Below the pieces are notes generated by a model. That model did no database searches. It was not told where the DNA came from and saw only the letters and a program-made list of their open reading frames with translations. A stretch of 64,000 nt of DNA from assembly GCF_905171775.1 (NCBI RefSeq), contig NC_053490.1:18292752-18356751 (forward strand), given 5' to 3'. This DNA comes from Rana temporaria (Eukaryota; Chordata; Amphibia; Anura; Ranidae). The position numbers and the translations under genes are program-made. Of the stretch, positions 18,667 to 32,500 are shown piece by piece (within the stretch, counting starts at the first letter, position 1; every line of letters begins with the position of its first letter).

Positions 18667-19595
18667 TGATTTTCCGATCGGCTTTCGGGTGTGTGCTGCC
18701 GCCATTCATGGTAAGGGAGAAGATCATTGAAGCCTTTTGGCTTCCCTACTGCGCATGAGCAAAGCGCGCTGCGCTTTCTAACTGGCCCAGTGGCGGAGGA
18801 AGGAAGAGGGGGCCAAACTTCTGAGGGACCTTACTGCATCTTGCCACAGCCAGATCTCCCAAAAGTGGGGACAAGTACCGAAAGGTGCCAAATGTGGCAC
18901 CGGAGAGGGGGAGGAAGCAAACAAGCGGAGCTTCCACTTTTAAATGGAACTTTGCTTTAAGTGCAGAGGAGGGGTTTGGGGTCTTATAGACCCCAGATCT
19001 CCCCATAAAGAGTACCTGTCACTGCCTATTGCCATCACAAAGATATTTACAGTCCTAGTGACAGCAATAAAAGTGATAAAAAAAAATTAGCGCAACAATG
19101 TAAAAATAAAATAAATGAATAATGAAAGGAAAAGAAAAGAGCCCCCGTCTTCCAATGCTTCCATTCTCCTAAAAAAAAAATTGCATTTTAAAAACCGCTG
19201 CACAAATACCGTGTGACATGAAAAATTGCAAAACCTACCAATTTATTCTCTAGGGCCTCTGCTTTAAAATAGTATATGTTTGGGGGGTTCTAAGTAATTT
19301 TCTAGCAAAAAATACTGATTGTTAACTGTGAACAAAAAGTGCCAGAAAAGGCCCGGAATGGAGGTGGTTAAAGCAAATAAAAATAAAGTCTGCGCTCGGT
19401 TTACTTAGGTAAGAACAGCCCACAGTGATGGTATTCAGATACTGAGTGCTTAAAAACAGGAAACCACTGAGAGGTTGCAGATGCATATAGCGTGACCTCC
19501 CACCACAGTTCTCACAGGTATGACTCACCAGAGCTATTGCCCCCCAAAAATTAGGTCATTATGTCCTTATGTTGTTTATCTTCAGAAGATAGGGC
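18667..19595. other. Non-genic stretch with degraded repeats
   Basis: No gene is recognised. Bases from about 18780 to 19372 look like an old dispersed repeat ending 'ggaggtggttaaagc'. Confidence 0.4.
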
Positions 19596-21008
19596 AGGAA
19601 GCCCCTCGACTTGTCCAGCTATCAGGTCCACCTAGCAGGATCGTGCTTACTCCAGGAAGCCCCTCGGCTTTTCCAGCTACCAGGTCCACCTAGCAGGATC
19701 GTGCTTACTCCAGAAAGCCCCTCGGCTTTTCCAGCTACCAGGTCCACCTAGCATGATCGTGCTTACTCCAGGAAGCCCCTCGGCTTTTCCAGCTATCAGG
19801 TCCACCTAGCAGGATCGCGCTTAGTCCAGGAAGCCCCTCGGCTTTTCCAGCTATCAGGTCCACCTAGCAGGATCGTGCTTACTCCAGGAAGCCTCTCGGC
19901 TTTTCCAGCTATCAGGTCCACCTAGCAGGATCGTGCTTACTCCAGGAAGCCCCTCGGCTTTTCCAGCTATCAGGTCCACCTAGCAGGATCGTGCTTACTC
20001 CAGGAAGCCCCTCGGCTTTTCCAGCTATCAGGTCCACCTAGCAGGATTGCGCTTACTCCAGGAAGCCCCTTGGCTTTCCAGCTATCAGGTCCACCTAGCA
20101 GGATCGCTCTTACTCCAGGAAGCCCCTCAACTTGTCCAGCTATCAGGTCCACCTAGCAAGATCGCTCTTACTCCAGGAAGCCCCTCGGCTTGTCCAGGTA
20201 TCAGGTCCACCTAGCAGGATCGCTCTTACTCCAGGAAGCCCCTCGGCTTGTCCAGCTATTAGGTCCACCTAGCAGGGTCGTGCTTACTCCAGGAAGTTCC
20301 TTTGGCTTGTCCATCTGACAGGTCCACCTAGCAGGATCGCGCTTACTCCAGGAAGCCCCTCGGCTTTTCCAGCTATCAGGTCCACCTAGCAGGATCGCTC
20401 TTACTCCAGGAAGCCCCTCGGCTTTTCCAGCTATCAGGTCCACCTAGCAAGATCGCGCTTACTCCAGGAAGCCCCTCGGCTTGTCCAGCTATCAGGTCCA
20501 CCTAGCAGGATCGTGCTTACTCCAGGAAGTCCCTTTGGCTTGTCCATCTGACAGGTCCCCCTAGCAGGATCGCGCTTACTCCAGGAAGCCCCCTCAGCTT
20601 GTCCAGATATCAGGTCCACCTAGCAAGATCACACTTACTCCAGAAAGCCCCTCAGATTGTCCAATTGACAGATCCATGTAGCAGGATTGTGCTTACTCCA
20701 GGAAGCCCCTCGGATTGTCCATCTGACAGGTGCATCCAGCAGGATCGTGCTTACTCCAGGAAGCACCTTTGGCTTGTCCAGTTATCAGGTCCACCTAGCA
20801 GGATCGTGCTTACTCCAGGAAGCCCCCTCAGCTTGTCCAGCTATCAGGTCCACCTAGCAGGATTGTGCTTACTCCAGGAAGCCCCTCGGATTGTCCATCT
20901 GACAGGTGCATCCAGCAGGATCGTGCTTACTCCAGGAAGCACCTTTGGCTTGTCCAGTAATCAGGTCCACCTAGCAGGATCACGTTTACTCCAGGAAGCC
21001 CCTCGGAT
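19596..21008. repeat. 58-bp satellite array (about 24 units)
   Basis: Head-to-tail copies of a 58-59-bp unit with the phrases 'aggaagcccctcggctt', 'tccagctatcaggtccacc' and 'tagcaggatcgtgcttactcc'. The left half is homogeneous. The right half has variants ('tttggcttgtccatctgacagg', 'ggtgcatccagcagg') that recur about 177 and 233 bp apart, indicating three- and four-unit higher-order repeats. Open frames here on either strand are by-products of the period. Confidence 0.95.
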
Positions 21009-21184
21009 GCAGCAGAAAACACCAGTAGTATCATCTTAAAGGAGAAAAGTGCTGTATGGTGCAATCAGGGACGGAGCTAGCCTAACTGATCTGCGGGTGC
21101 AGTAAAAAAGTCACAGGGGGGGCATAATGTCAACTCTGTGAGCCAATCTGTCATGACCCAGAAGTAATGTGCAGAGCAAAAAAG

Positions 21185-21720
21185 TGTTTCGTTTCGATTT
21201 GGTATTTACATAAATTTATTTAGTTAAATTATATTCATTTGTTTAATTCGTTTTCAGAATTTGTTTAGTTTTTTCGATTCAAATTCCATTCAAATTAATT
21301 TTTTTCAAAATTCGAATTTTGGAAAATGGTTATATTCTTTCTATTCTATTGTCCTTTTCTATTTTATTATTTTATTTTCTGTTCTTTTATTTTCTATTAC
21401 ATTCAAATTTATTCTATTCGAAATTCTAATTTATTCTAGTCGAATTTCAGAAAACGGTTATTTTGTAAAAAATCTTTCTATTCTATTCAAAATTAGAATT
21501 TTAGAAGATGGTTATATTCTTTCTATTCTATTTATTTTTTCTATTCTATTCTATTATTTTCTATTCTAGTCTATGTTATTCTTTTATTTTCTATTCTATT
21601 CTGATCTATTCTATTATATTATATTCAAATTCATTCTATTAGAATTTTGGGAAATGGTTATATTCTTTCTATTCTTTTTTTTTATTTTATTCTTTTCTAT
21701 TCCATTTGAATTTATTCTGA
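21185..21720. repeat. AT-rich (TTCTA)n-like low-complexity tract
   Basis: Imperfect runs of 'ttctattctat' mixed with 'caaattcgaatttt'. A second, shorter tract of the same type is at 24180-24285. Confidence 0.85.
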
Positions 21721-21862
21721 AAGGAAGAAGGTCACCGTATTTATCGACGTTTAACGCGCACCCCAATTTTAAGATGGAATTTTCTGGAAAAACTAATACT
21801 ATCATTTATTTTGCAATCAAGCCTGGTCTAGAAGAATACAAGAGAATGAGTAAGAGATTAAT

Positions 21863-22589
21863 AGGTAGATTCAGTAAGAGTTAGGCCGACTTATCAGTAG
21901 ATAAGCCGACCTAACTCAGAATCTACGCCGACTTATGTTTAAGCGTATGCTCAAACAGAGATACGCTTAAACATATCTAAGATACGACGGCTTGCGCCGT
22001 CCTATCTTAGATTGCAATATTTTGGATCGCCGCTAGGTGGCGCTTCCATTGCGGTCGGCGTAGAATATGTAAATGAGGAGATACGCCGATTCATGAACGT
22101 ACGCCCGGCCGACGCAGTACTTTTACGCCGTTTACGTAAGAGAAAGGCCGCGTAAAGTTAGAGCTAGGCCCTATTGGAATAGTAATGTCAAGTATGGCCG
22201 CCGTTCCCGCGTCGAAATTCGAATTTTTTACGTCGTTTGCGTAAGTCGTCCATGTATCGGGATTTACGTCGTTTACGTCCACGTCAAAATCAATAGGCCC
22301 GTGCGGCGTACTTAGCCGCAATGCACACTGGGAAATGTAGGCGCCCGGCGCATGCGCAGTAAAAGAGACGTAAAAAACGTGAGGTCAAGCGCCATTAACA
22401 TAAAACACGCCCCCCTCAAACACATTTGAATTAGGCGCCCTTACGCCCGCCGATTCAGGCTACGCCGACGTAACTTAGCAGGCAAGTACATTGTGAATCA
22501 TGTACTTGCCTCGCTATCTTACGGCGGCGTAGCTTAAATTCCTTAAGCTACGCCGCCGCAAAGTTACGCCAACGTACCTGAATCTACCT
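21863..22589. mobile_element. Harbinger-like MITE, GGTAGATTC ends
   Basis: Inverted ends AGGTAGATTC and GAATCTACCT enclose the same type of TACG/CGTA-rich body as at 16170-16864. No clear target duplication. Confidence 0.6.
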
Positions 22590-22784
22590 ATAAGAGTATG
22601 AGAATAGGTTCCATGCAAGGCAGTCCAAAATGCATGGCAGAGCAAAGGATGACCTTGTTTGTGAGTCAATTGAGGCAGATATGCAGACAGAGTAGGTTGT
22701 GGAGGAACCTACAGCAGAATGTGTTTCATCTGTCTCATGTTACAAGTTGTTTGGGTACAGCTTAGTTAAGTAAAGGTAAAAGGA

Positions 22785-22845
22785 TTTTTAAGGCTGTGGA
22801 TGTCGAGCAGTCTGCTGCTCTGCTCGACATCAACAGCCTTAAAAA
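22785..22845. repeat. 26-bp stem hairpin
   Basis: 22785-22810 pairs with 22820-22845 with one mismatch across a 9-base loop (TCTGCTGCT). An A-run follows. The size is like a microRNA precursor, but there is no evidence of transcription. Confidence 0.6.
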
Positions 22846-25390
22846 AAAAAAAGAAGTGAGCCTCCTGGGACTGTCCATTGCCACCAATATGTTTTTCCCT
22901 TGCATGATCTCATGACGGGCTTGATTACCACATGCGTCCATCCATGAGTCTTCTCTACATGGTTTGTTTCACCATTGGATCAACTCGGCTCCTGATGATC
23001 GAAGGTTTGCACATAAAAAGGTGTTCCCATTGATCTTGTTGCTGCTCTGGAGTTCGTGCATGTCTGTTTGACACACCGTCGCTGACGAGTGTGTCCACGC
23101 CAGTTGGTAAGAGTACCCCACCTTATTTTTATCTTTTGGATATTACTGTGGATCGTTGCTGAGACCTCCATTGGCTGTACGAGTTATTTGATTCCTGTAT
23201 TTGAGAAAGAACTACCCCATAGGATTTTGGTATCCAGTGTCTCTCTACGGAACTTTTTTCACTTTCATCATTGGACTTTAGATTTATTTCACATGCATTT
23301 GTTTATATTTTTATATTTATATATGTTTTGCTGGACTTACATATCCACTACCACTTGGGTTTGTTTTGCCATTATATGGCCAATTGCACCTTTTTAGGCC
23401 TTTGGACACATTTATAAGTGTGTTATATATATGCAACCATCTCTGTGTGTGTTTTCATATATCACCCATACTGAAACCTCTCCAGTGGTTCTCTATGGTA
23501 CTACATCCAATTTATATATATCATCATTCTATGGTATTCTTTTGAGTAGCGGAGTTTGATGATATTTATCACAGGATTCCTTTCATGGAATATACGTTCC
23601 TGATTTTTTCACTATACATTGTCTGATTGGTTTCAGATAATACTTAGCGCTGCACTTTTTCTTTTGTTACTTTTGCATACAACACTGTCCGTTGTTAGTG
23701 CTGGCTGCTATATATGTTTTTTTCCTACAGGTTTAGCGCAACTTTTTCTTTTAAGTTTTTTTATAAAATAAACCCTGGCCACTTGGGGCATCTGCCTTCC
23801 ACACAGGAACTTATCTATGGGGTCTGGCACAGCCTAGTGCTGGGCAGACACTGCTGGTCATACAGCAGAAAAACAATAGTCTTTTGATTTTTATCACACA
23901 GAAAAATCAATTTCCTCCTCACCTCCTCAGAAGACTTTCAGCTACTGCTCTCTTTCACTCAGAAAGCCTCAGGATGCAGCAAATCAGTGGTAATCCTCTG
24001 GATTACTTATAGAGGCCTTAATTGCCTCATTCCGAACAGCTGAAGTCTTCCAACGCCCTTAGACCTTTTCGGGCTACATTTGCACCTGACGCCTAATAAC
24101 AATTGGTGTATTGTCTAAACAAGGCAGAAATGTATGTCCCGTCTGTGACAACACCCACAGATTTACATGTCACAATGGTTATATTATTTCTATTTTATTC
24201 TATTCTATTGTATTTTGTATTCTATTCTATTCCTTTTTTTTCTATTCTATTTTATTCTGTTCTTTCATTTTATTTTTTATATATAAACTGACTCTGTACT
24301 GTTTGGACATGGATACTTTCGGTATTGATTAGGCATGCTTTATTATCTATATGTATGTAACTGATTTCATTTATTATTATATGATGTTCTGCGTGTGTTA
24401 TCTTCAAACCAATAATAGCCTGATCACCCTTACGGAGTAGGATGGATCCAGCTCAAGACTTATGAGCCTCTATATAAGGCTATTCATCTTAACGGACTGG
24501 ATATACTTTCCAGCCGTATAGGAATTGCTATGTGTTATCTACACCTGTAATCCCATTTATGTAGCTGCATCTCCCTCCCGGTCTTTCCCTCTTGGTACAT
24601 CTATTTATGTTTTTTTTCACACAATACTTTTTCCATTAATTTCTATGCCTACCACCTTGTTATTTATCTTTATATAGACATTCAGGTCTCAATCTTCTCA
24701 CTTGCTATGGCACCCTGTTACTAATTATTGCACCACCCCGTCTCAATTTATGGGACTTTTATTATCCACACAGCTATCTTTTCACTCCTTTCCTTTTTTC
24801 TGGTATGTCCTCCCTTTATTCCACACTCATTTCTTCACGTCACTCATTGCTTTGCATGCAATTGCAGCATCCTCTAGCACCTTGTTTTAATTCATTTTAA
24901 TATGAACTTAGGGACATTACATGATACCCCCATTCTGATGGGTTCCTTTACACTGTATGCACTCATGGTCATCTAGGTATTTTCTTTCACCTTATTTCTT
25001 TTCACTTACCTTCACCTACATATGGGTTATTTCTTACATCAGAAGTTCTCACTTCACATCAGAAGCACCCATCACATCATAGGTGCCTCTTCACATCAGA
25101 AGCCCCCCCCCATCTCATCTCATCAGAAGCTCTGTCTTCACATCAGAGCCTGTCTCACATCAGAGCCCCACTTACATATCCGAGTACCTCCCTACAGAAG
25201 GGCCCCATCAGAGCCCCGTACCACCTTACATCAGAGCCCCCCTTGCATTAGGTTGATTTGAATCCTCAGTCTGTGAAGTGATCTACGAAAATACCACTGA
25301 CCCTAGCTAAAAATAATCTTGTAGTGGGCCGCAGGTGGCCTGTGGGCAGTACTTTGGAGACCCCTGATCTACAGAACTGTTACTTGTAAC
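22846..25390. other. Gene-free AT-rich stretch
   Basis: No gene or intact element is recognised. It includes the (TTCTA)n tract at 24180-24285, degenerate 'acatcagaagc' repeats (25030-25260), and a hAT right end, GCAGTACTTTGGAGACCCCTG, near 25350. Confidence 0.5.
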
Positions 25391-25394
25391 TTAA

Positions 25395-26385
25395 CCACTA
25401 CCCGACGGCCGTACGACTTTATACGGCCACGGGGTGGTTCTGAATCTCTAACAGGCCGTAAAAACACGGCCTGCGCGCGCATCTAGTGGCGCGGGCGCGC
25501 GTCCGACGGCGGCGTGCGCGTGCTCGCCGCATCTCTGAGATGCCGATGCGAGTGCCTGGCGGCCGTGATGTCCGCCAGGCACTCGGGAACGGCGGCTACA
25601 GGGACAAGACGTGGAGCTCTGTGTGTAAACACAGAGATCCATGTCCTGTCAGGGGAGAGAGGAGACTGATCTGTGTCCCTTGTACATAGGGACATAGATC
25701 GGTCACCTCCCCCAGTCACCCCCCCTCCACCTACAGTTAGAACACTATGCAGGGTACACATTTAACCCCTTCTTCACCCCCTAGTGTTAACCCCTTCAAT
25801 GCCAGTCACATTTATACAGTAATTAGTGCATATTTATAGCACTGATCGCTGTATAAATGTGAATGGCGCCAAAAATGTGTCAAAAGTGTCCGATGTCTCC
25901 GCCATAATGTCGCAGTCATGAAAAAAATGCTGATCGTCGCCATTAGTAATAAAAAAAAATAATAAAAAATAATAATAATTCTGTCCCCTATTTTGTAAGC
26001 GCAATAACTTTTGCGCAAACCAGACGCTTCTTGTGTTTTTTTTAATTTAATTTTTTCCCAAAAATATGTCGAATACGTATCGCCTAGACTGAGAAAAAAA
26101 ATGTTTTTTAAAAAAAATTTGGCTATTTTTTTATAGCAACAAGTAAAAAATATTTTTTTTTTTTTAAATTGTCGCTCTATTTTTGTTTATAGCGCAAAAA
26201 ATAAAAACCGCAGAGGCGATCAAATACCACCAAAAGAAAGCTCTATTTGTGGGGAAAAAAAAGAAGGCAATTTTGTTTGGGAGCCACGTCGCACGACCGC
26301 GCAATTGTCAGTTAAAGTGACGCAGTGCCACAAGCTGAAATTTCACCTGGTGAGGAAGGGGTATATGTGCCCAGTAAGGAAGTGG
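25395..26385 (+). mobile_element. TTAA-type 1-kb MITE (diverged copy)
   Basis: TTAA at 25391-25394 and 26386-26389, ends CCACTA and AAGTGG. It is clearly more diverged from the other copies, so older. It lies about 70 bp upstream of the first ART coding exon. Confidence 0.8.
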
Positions 26386-26457
26386 TTAAGGAGACAAATC
26401 CAACTATTAATGTAGAATAATAATATATAACTTATTTTTTTTTTTTTGTTCCTGCAG

Positions 26458-26534
26458 ATTATTGCATAATGAGATTCCCTGCGGGTATACTGTTTACTCT
26501 CTGGCTAATATTTGGGATTCAGCGGACACAAGCG
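26458..26534 (+). CDS. ART coding exon 1 (5' UTR end and signal peptide)
   Basis: A T-rich tract and CTGCAG acceptor end at 26457. Eleven untranslated bases precede the ATG at 26469, and the exon ends at the donor GCG|GTATGA. An acceptor before the ATG means at least one further non-coding exon lies upstream, which was not located. The 22 codons encode a hydrophobic leader. Confidence 0.85.
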
Positions 26535-29500
26535 GTATGAAGACTGAAGTAATAGGTCATCAAATACTTAAAAGTGTAATTTACCATAATTGCTTGTGAT
26601 TAAGCAGTTCGTTTTCTGATAAAAAATGTATGCAAGATATATTTATCCTATATCTTTTTTTACAAGCCTTATTGTAAATTTAGAGCTGATATACAGTAAA
26701 TGACCTTCTAGCTCTGTCTCTTTGGCTGTTTTATACGGGCAAAAGTTAAGACCGTGTTACACCAAACAAAAGGTGTTCTTATGCCGAGTACGCACGGTAC
26801 TCACGGTTCCGACAACAAATGTTCGATGTGAGCTTGTTGTCGGAAAATCCAACCGTGTGTATGCTCCATCGGACATTTGCTGTCGGAATTTCCGTCAACA
26901 AAAATTTGAGAGCTGGTTCTCAATTTTTCTGACCGTGTGTACACAATTCAACACACAAAAATCCTACGTATGCTCGGAATCAATTCGACGCATGCTCGGA
27001 ATCACTGAACTTCATTTTTCTCGGCTCGTTGTAGTGTTGTATGTCACCGCGTTCTTGACGCTCGGAATTTCCGACAACATTTGTGTGACCGTGTGTATGC
27101 AACACAAGTTTGAGCGAACATCCGTCGGAAAAAAATCCACGGTTTTGTTGTCGGAATGTCCGATCGTGTGTACGCGGCAAAAGACATTGGTCCAGATTCT
27201 CAAAGGGCTTACGACGGCGCAACGCAATGTGCGCCGTCGTAAGTCCTAATCTGGGCCGTCGTATCTATGCGACTGATTCTTAGAATCAGTTACGCATAGA
27301 TAACCATTAGAACCACCAAGGCTCTTACGCTGTCGGATCTTAAATTAAATTTTTTTTTCGCCGCTAGGTGTCGTCTCCGTCGTTTTCCCGATCGAGTATG
27401 CAAATTAGCAAAATAAGCAAATTCCTGAACGTACGCGTGGTCGACGCAGTGAAGATACAACGTTTACGTTAGATTTGCGACGCGTAAAGTTGCCCCTGCT
27501 ATATATGGGGCAACCGATGTTAAGTATGGCCGTTGTTCCCGCGTCGAAATTTAAAAATTTACGCCGTTTGCGTAAGTCGTCCGTGAATGGGGCTGGACAC
27601 CATTTACGTTCACGTCGAAACCAATGACGTCCTTGCGACGTCATTTAGTGCAATGCACGTCGGGAAATTTTAGGGACGGCGCATGCGCAGTACGTTCTGC
27701 GCGGGAACGCGCCTAATTTAAATGATCCACGCCCCCTACCCGGATCATTTGAATTAGGCGGGCTTGCGCCGGGGGATTTACGCTACGCCACCGCAACTTT
27801 ACAGGCAAGTGCTTTGTGAATCAAGCACTTGCCCGTAAAACTTGCGGCGGCGTAACGTAAATGAGATACGTTACGCCGCCACAGAGATGCGGCGATCTAC
27901 GAGAATCTGCCCCTTACAGTGCATTTTCTTTATAAAGCAATCACAGCATGTGTAGAGAAACTGCCCCCTGCCAGCATACTGTAGCGATGTACTCCTTTTC
28001 TATTTGTGGAAGCAGAGGTCTCTCCGCAGAGGTTGGGCACACCACCTGTTAAGCCAGGCCTATAGTTCTGCAATCAGCAAAAGGAATGCTCTCTACTGAT
28101 TGGAGAGCTCTAGCTCTTCTTTGCAGCATGCTGGAAGGGGGAAAGTCTTTTTACCCTAAAGAAAACCAACTGCAAGGCTTCAGCTACCTTGTTTTGGTGC
28201 ACCTGGCATGTAGTTAGCGGATTTAAAGTAAATGTTCAGTTGGGCTTTAAAATTATTGTAACTGAGCAAGGAACAGTGGCACCTGAAGTGAAGGGGAGGA
28301 GCCAATGTGTGAATTTCAGCTTGAGTAACTGAGCTCAGCAACCAACAGGGGAGCCTGAAAAATGCACAAAGGAGCAAAGGGCTGAATTCCCTTCCTGCAT
28401 TTGAAAATACAAACTACTAATATGCACTATTGCAGATTTACACGACTTATAAAGAAAATAAATTAAAGCATTATTATTAGATTCAGACCATAAGTAAGGA
28501 AACAAAGTATGTACAAAAACAGTATATTGCCTTTAATAAGGAAGGGTGACACAAGACTGGCAGCCTAAAGCCTTGTACACACAATCGGATTTTCCAACAA
28601 CAAATGTGCGGTGGAAGGGTTTTGTAGGATAATCCAATCGTTTGTACGCTCCATCGGACAATTGTCGGAATTTCCAACAACAAATGTTTTATAGCATGCT
28701 TTCAAATTTTCCGACAACAAATGTGTCTTGTCGGATTATCCAAACTCTGACACAAAAAAGTACAAACACTCATGCTCTGAGCCAATGCTAACCAAAAGGA
28801 CAACATTAGCAGAAGTTGCCCAAAGGGTGGCGCTAAGGAGCTGAAAAAAACACATAGGGCCAGATCCACAAAGAAGTTACGCTGGCGTATCTATTGATAC
28901 GCCGCGTAACTTCTAGGTTGCTCCGGCGTATCTTTGTTTTGTATCCACAAAACAAGATACGCCTGAAGCTGGGCTAGATCCGACTGGCGCACGTCTTAGT
29001 ACGCCGTCGGATCTAAGGTGCATATTTCCGCTGGCTGCTAGGTGGCGCTTCCGTCGATTTCCGCGTAGAGTATGCAAATTAGCTAGATACGCCAATCCAC
29101 AAAACGTACGTCCGCCCGGCTTTTTTTTTTTACGTTGTTTCCGTAAGGCTTTTTTCGGCATATAGTTACGACTGCTATATGAGGCGTACGCAATGCTAAG
29201 TATGGACGTCGGGCCAGCGTCGAATTCAAAAAATACGTCATTTACGTGGGGTCAAGTAAAATTAACATAAAACACGCCCACATCTTTATCATTTGAATTC
29301 CGCGCCCTTACACCGGCAGATTTACGCTACACGCCACCGTACCTTTAGAGGCAAGTGTTTTGTGAATACAGCACTTGCCTCTCAAAGTTGCGGCGGCATA
29401 GCGTTACTACGATACGATACGCTACGCCTGCCTAAAATTACGATGCGCTACGTGGATCTGGCCCATAGTTGTGTATGTTGGCTAAAAAAGTTCTACCGTC

Positions 29501-32500
29501 TGTATGCATACCAAGTTCACGGCCAACGCCCCTGCACAAAATTCCATGGATTTGTCCGATGGAAATCCGAGAGTGTGTACGAGGCTTAAAGGTCAGTGCT
29601 GGCACTGACGGGCTTCAGACTTGTGTTGGTTGCATCAGTTTGAGATGCTTCTGAAATCTTCGGACCTGCATTTGACCTGCTTGCATCCCTATAGACTTGT
29701 ATGGGAAGCAGAAAAAGACAGTTGATGCAGAACCTTATATCTCCCACACCGATATGTAAAAACAGAAGCCAATTAGTCATCAGGTTATTGGGCAATGGGA
29801 GGGAAGCTAAAAACATGGGAAAAACTTACAGAGATATAAGAAGAACATACAAATTCCATGCGGGTAACATTCCTGGTAGAAACCCAGGAACCCAGAACAT
29901 CACTGTTAACCCACCATTCCGTCTACTAATGTGCCATGATGAAGTTTGAATAGTCTCCCGTATTTGTGGAGGTTCTTCATCGGTACTTTGATTACTTTCT
30001 GTAGTCCAAAAAACATTCTGGTGGGTCAACTGACTTCTGACTATTATGACCTAAAATTCTGCATGTACATTTATGACCCTAGTATGACCATAACGGAGTT
30101 TTTCTGATCACTGTAGGATTTCACTCTGAATATGAATGACAAGGCGTTTGATGATCAGTACGAAAATTGCACAGAAGAGATGGAAAGTAGAATAAATTCC
30201 CTACTTGCTGAAGAAAAACAAGCTGACCCAGAATTTAATAGCACTTGGGATGCAGCGGAAAAGAAATGGAACACCGAGAAGCCAAGTGTACCGAGTGGCT
30301 TTCGGGATGAGTACGGCATTGCCATCATGGCTTATTCCAACAAAACCAGCCAGCTTTATTCTAGATTCAACATCGCAGTGAGAAATTATAGTGGCAAGGG
30401 CACCTTCCATTACCATTCTCTGCATTTCTTGATGACACGCGCTGTAGTGCTCCTCAGGTCAAGCTGTCGGTGGTCGCCATGGTCGGTATACAGAGGGATA
30501 ACAGGCATACATTTTGAACCTGAAAAAATTGGGGGAGAAATCCGATTTGGCCAGTTTTCCTCTTCATCCACCAGCCAGAAAGTAGCGGAGGACTTTGGAG
30601 GTGACACGTTCTTCACCTTCACCAGCTGCTTCGGTGCCAAGATCAAAAAATATTCCTATTTTCCAGAGCAAGAGGAGGTTCTGATACCAGTAGACGAGGT
30701 TTTCGAAGTGACCAACTTTACAAAGCAGGAAGGTAAAAACAGATTTGTCCTGAAAACGACAAAAAGAAGATGTCACTACTACAATTGTGACTACCTAAAC
30801 AAAGGTTAGTAAACTTTACTTGTTTGACAGTGTGCCTGGGCTTCCACGTGAACAAAAAAAAGGCATGAGGGTCCAAACATGGGCAATTCAAATTAAACAT
30901 GTTAAAAAAACATTTGAGTTACATTGCTACATAGGTTGAAAAAAAAAAACACAAATCCATTGAGTTCAACCAACAGGAAAATTAGTAAGTAAATTGTAAA
31001 CCTTGAACCATAAACCCACAGTTGATCTAGAGCAGTGGTCACCAACCTTTGGGACCTCACACACCACTAAACTAAAAATTGTGAATCCCGCAGATCACTG
31101 ACATGAATTATTCATGCCTTATACTGTACACACAATGGTCTGACTCTCTGCCCCCCCCCCACTCTGCATCATACTGCTGCCTTTTACTCAGACTCATCAT
31201 GGGCTCTCTCCTCCTTATCCAGCCATGTGCTCAAGCTCCATGCTCCCTCCCACAATCTGTTGTCAGCAATGGGGTAGATTCAGGTAGCAATTGCGTCTGC
31301 GTAACCATAGTTACGCAGCGCAATTGCTTACTTGCCCCGGCGTAACGAGTTCTCCTGATTCAGAGAGCTTGTTACGCCCACTACAGCCTAAGATATGCGT
31401 GGCATAAGGCTCTTATGCCCTCATATCTTAGGCTGCATTCTTACGTTGGCCGCTAGGTGGCGTTCCCGTTGTGGTCAGCGTATAGTATGCAAATTGCATA
31501 CTAACGCCGATTCACAACGTTACGCGAGCCCTGCGTACGCAGTTTACGTCGTTTGTGTACGTTGGGTTTCGCGTAAGGCTGCACATGCTAAAAGCAGGGG
31601 CAGCCAATGCTAAGGATACCCGTCTTTCCCGCGTCGCGAGGTTTGAAATTTACGTAGTTTGCGTAAGTGAATCGTGAATGGCGCTGGACGCCATTCACGT
31701 TCACTTTGAAGCAAATGACGTCCTTGCGACGTCATTTACCGCAATGCACGTCGGGAAAGTTTCCCGACGGAGCATGCGCTCTACGCTCGGCGCGGGAACG
31801 CGCCTAATTTAAATGATTCCCGCCCCCTACGGGATCATTTACATTAGGCGCCCTTACGCAGGGCATTTTTGAAGAGCGCCCACGCAAATTACGTGGCTAC
31901 TGCTTCATGAATGAAGCGTAGCGCAAATAATTTGCGTAGGCGCAGGGTAAAAAGGGTACACTGCGCCTCCGTAAGGAGCGCGCAGCTGTACCTGAATCTA
32001 CCCCACTGCAATTGGAAGTCTCCTCCTCCTTCACCTTCCACTCTCTGCACTACTGTCAGGAAGGGCATGTCAGTAGACAAACTTTCTAAACAAAGGGCCA
32101 GTTTACTGTCCTTCAGACTTCAGGAGGGCCGAACTTTGGCCATTGAAAGTAGAAAAGGTTCCGAAGTCAGTGGGGAAAAAAACAAACAATTCCCCAACGA
32201 TGGTGTCAGTGGGGGGGAATCGTGCCACATCGATGGTGTCAGTGGGAGGGAATGTGTCAGTGGGGGTAATTATGCCCCATTGATTGTATCAGGGGATGGA
32301 ACATTGCCCCAAGGGCCAGATAAAAACAAGCAGAGAGCCGCATGTGGCCCCAGGGCCGCAGTTTGGAGACCACTGCTCTAGATGGACCTCTGTGTCTCTT
32401 TACAGGCTAATTCATGTTCCCTCTCATACACGTAGGCATTTGGCTAAAACGTATGTGCATGCGCGAATGCATATCGATGGGCATATATGTGCACATCAGT

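Noticed and set aside
19596..21008. CRISPR-like direct repeats
   Set aside because: Units are adjacent with no unique spacers, and the genome is a vertebrate's.
20599..21039. Open frame of 146 codons in the 58-bp satellite, and others on the opposite strand
   Set aside because: Produced by the repeat period; no domain, start context or codon bias.
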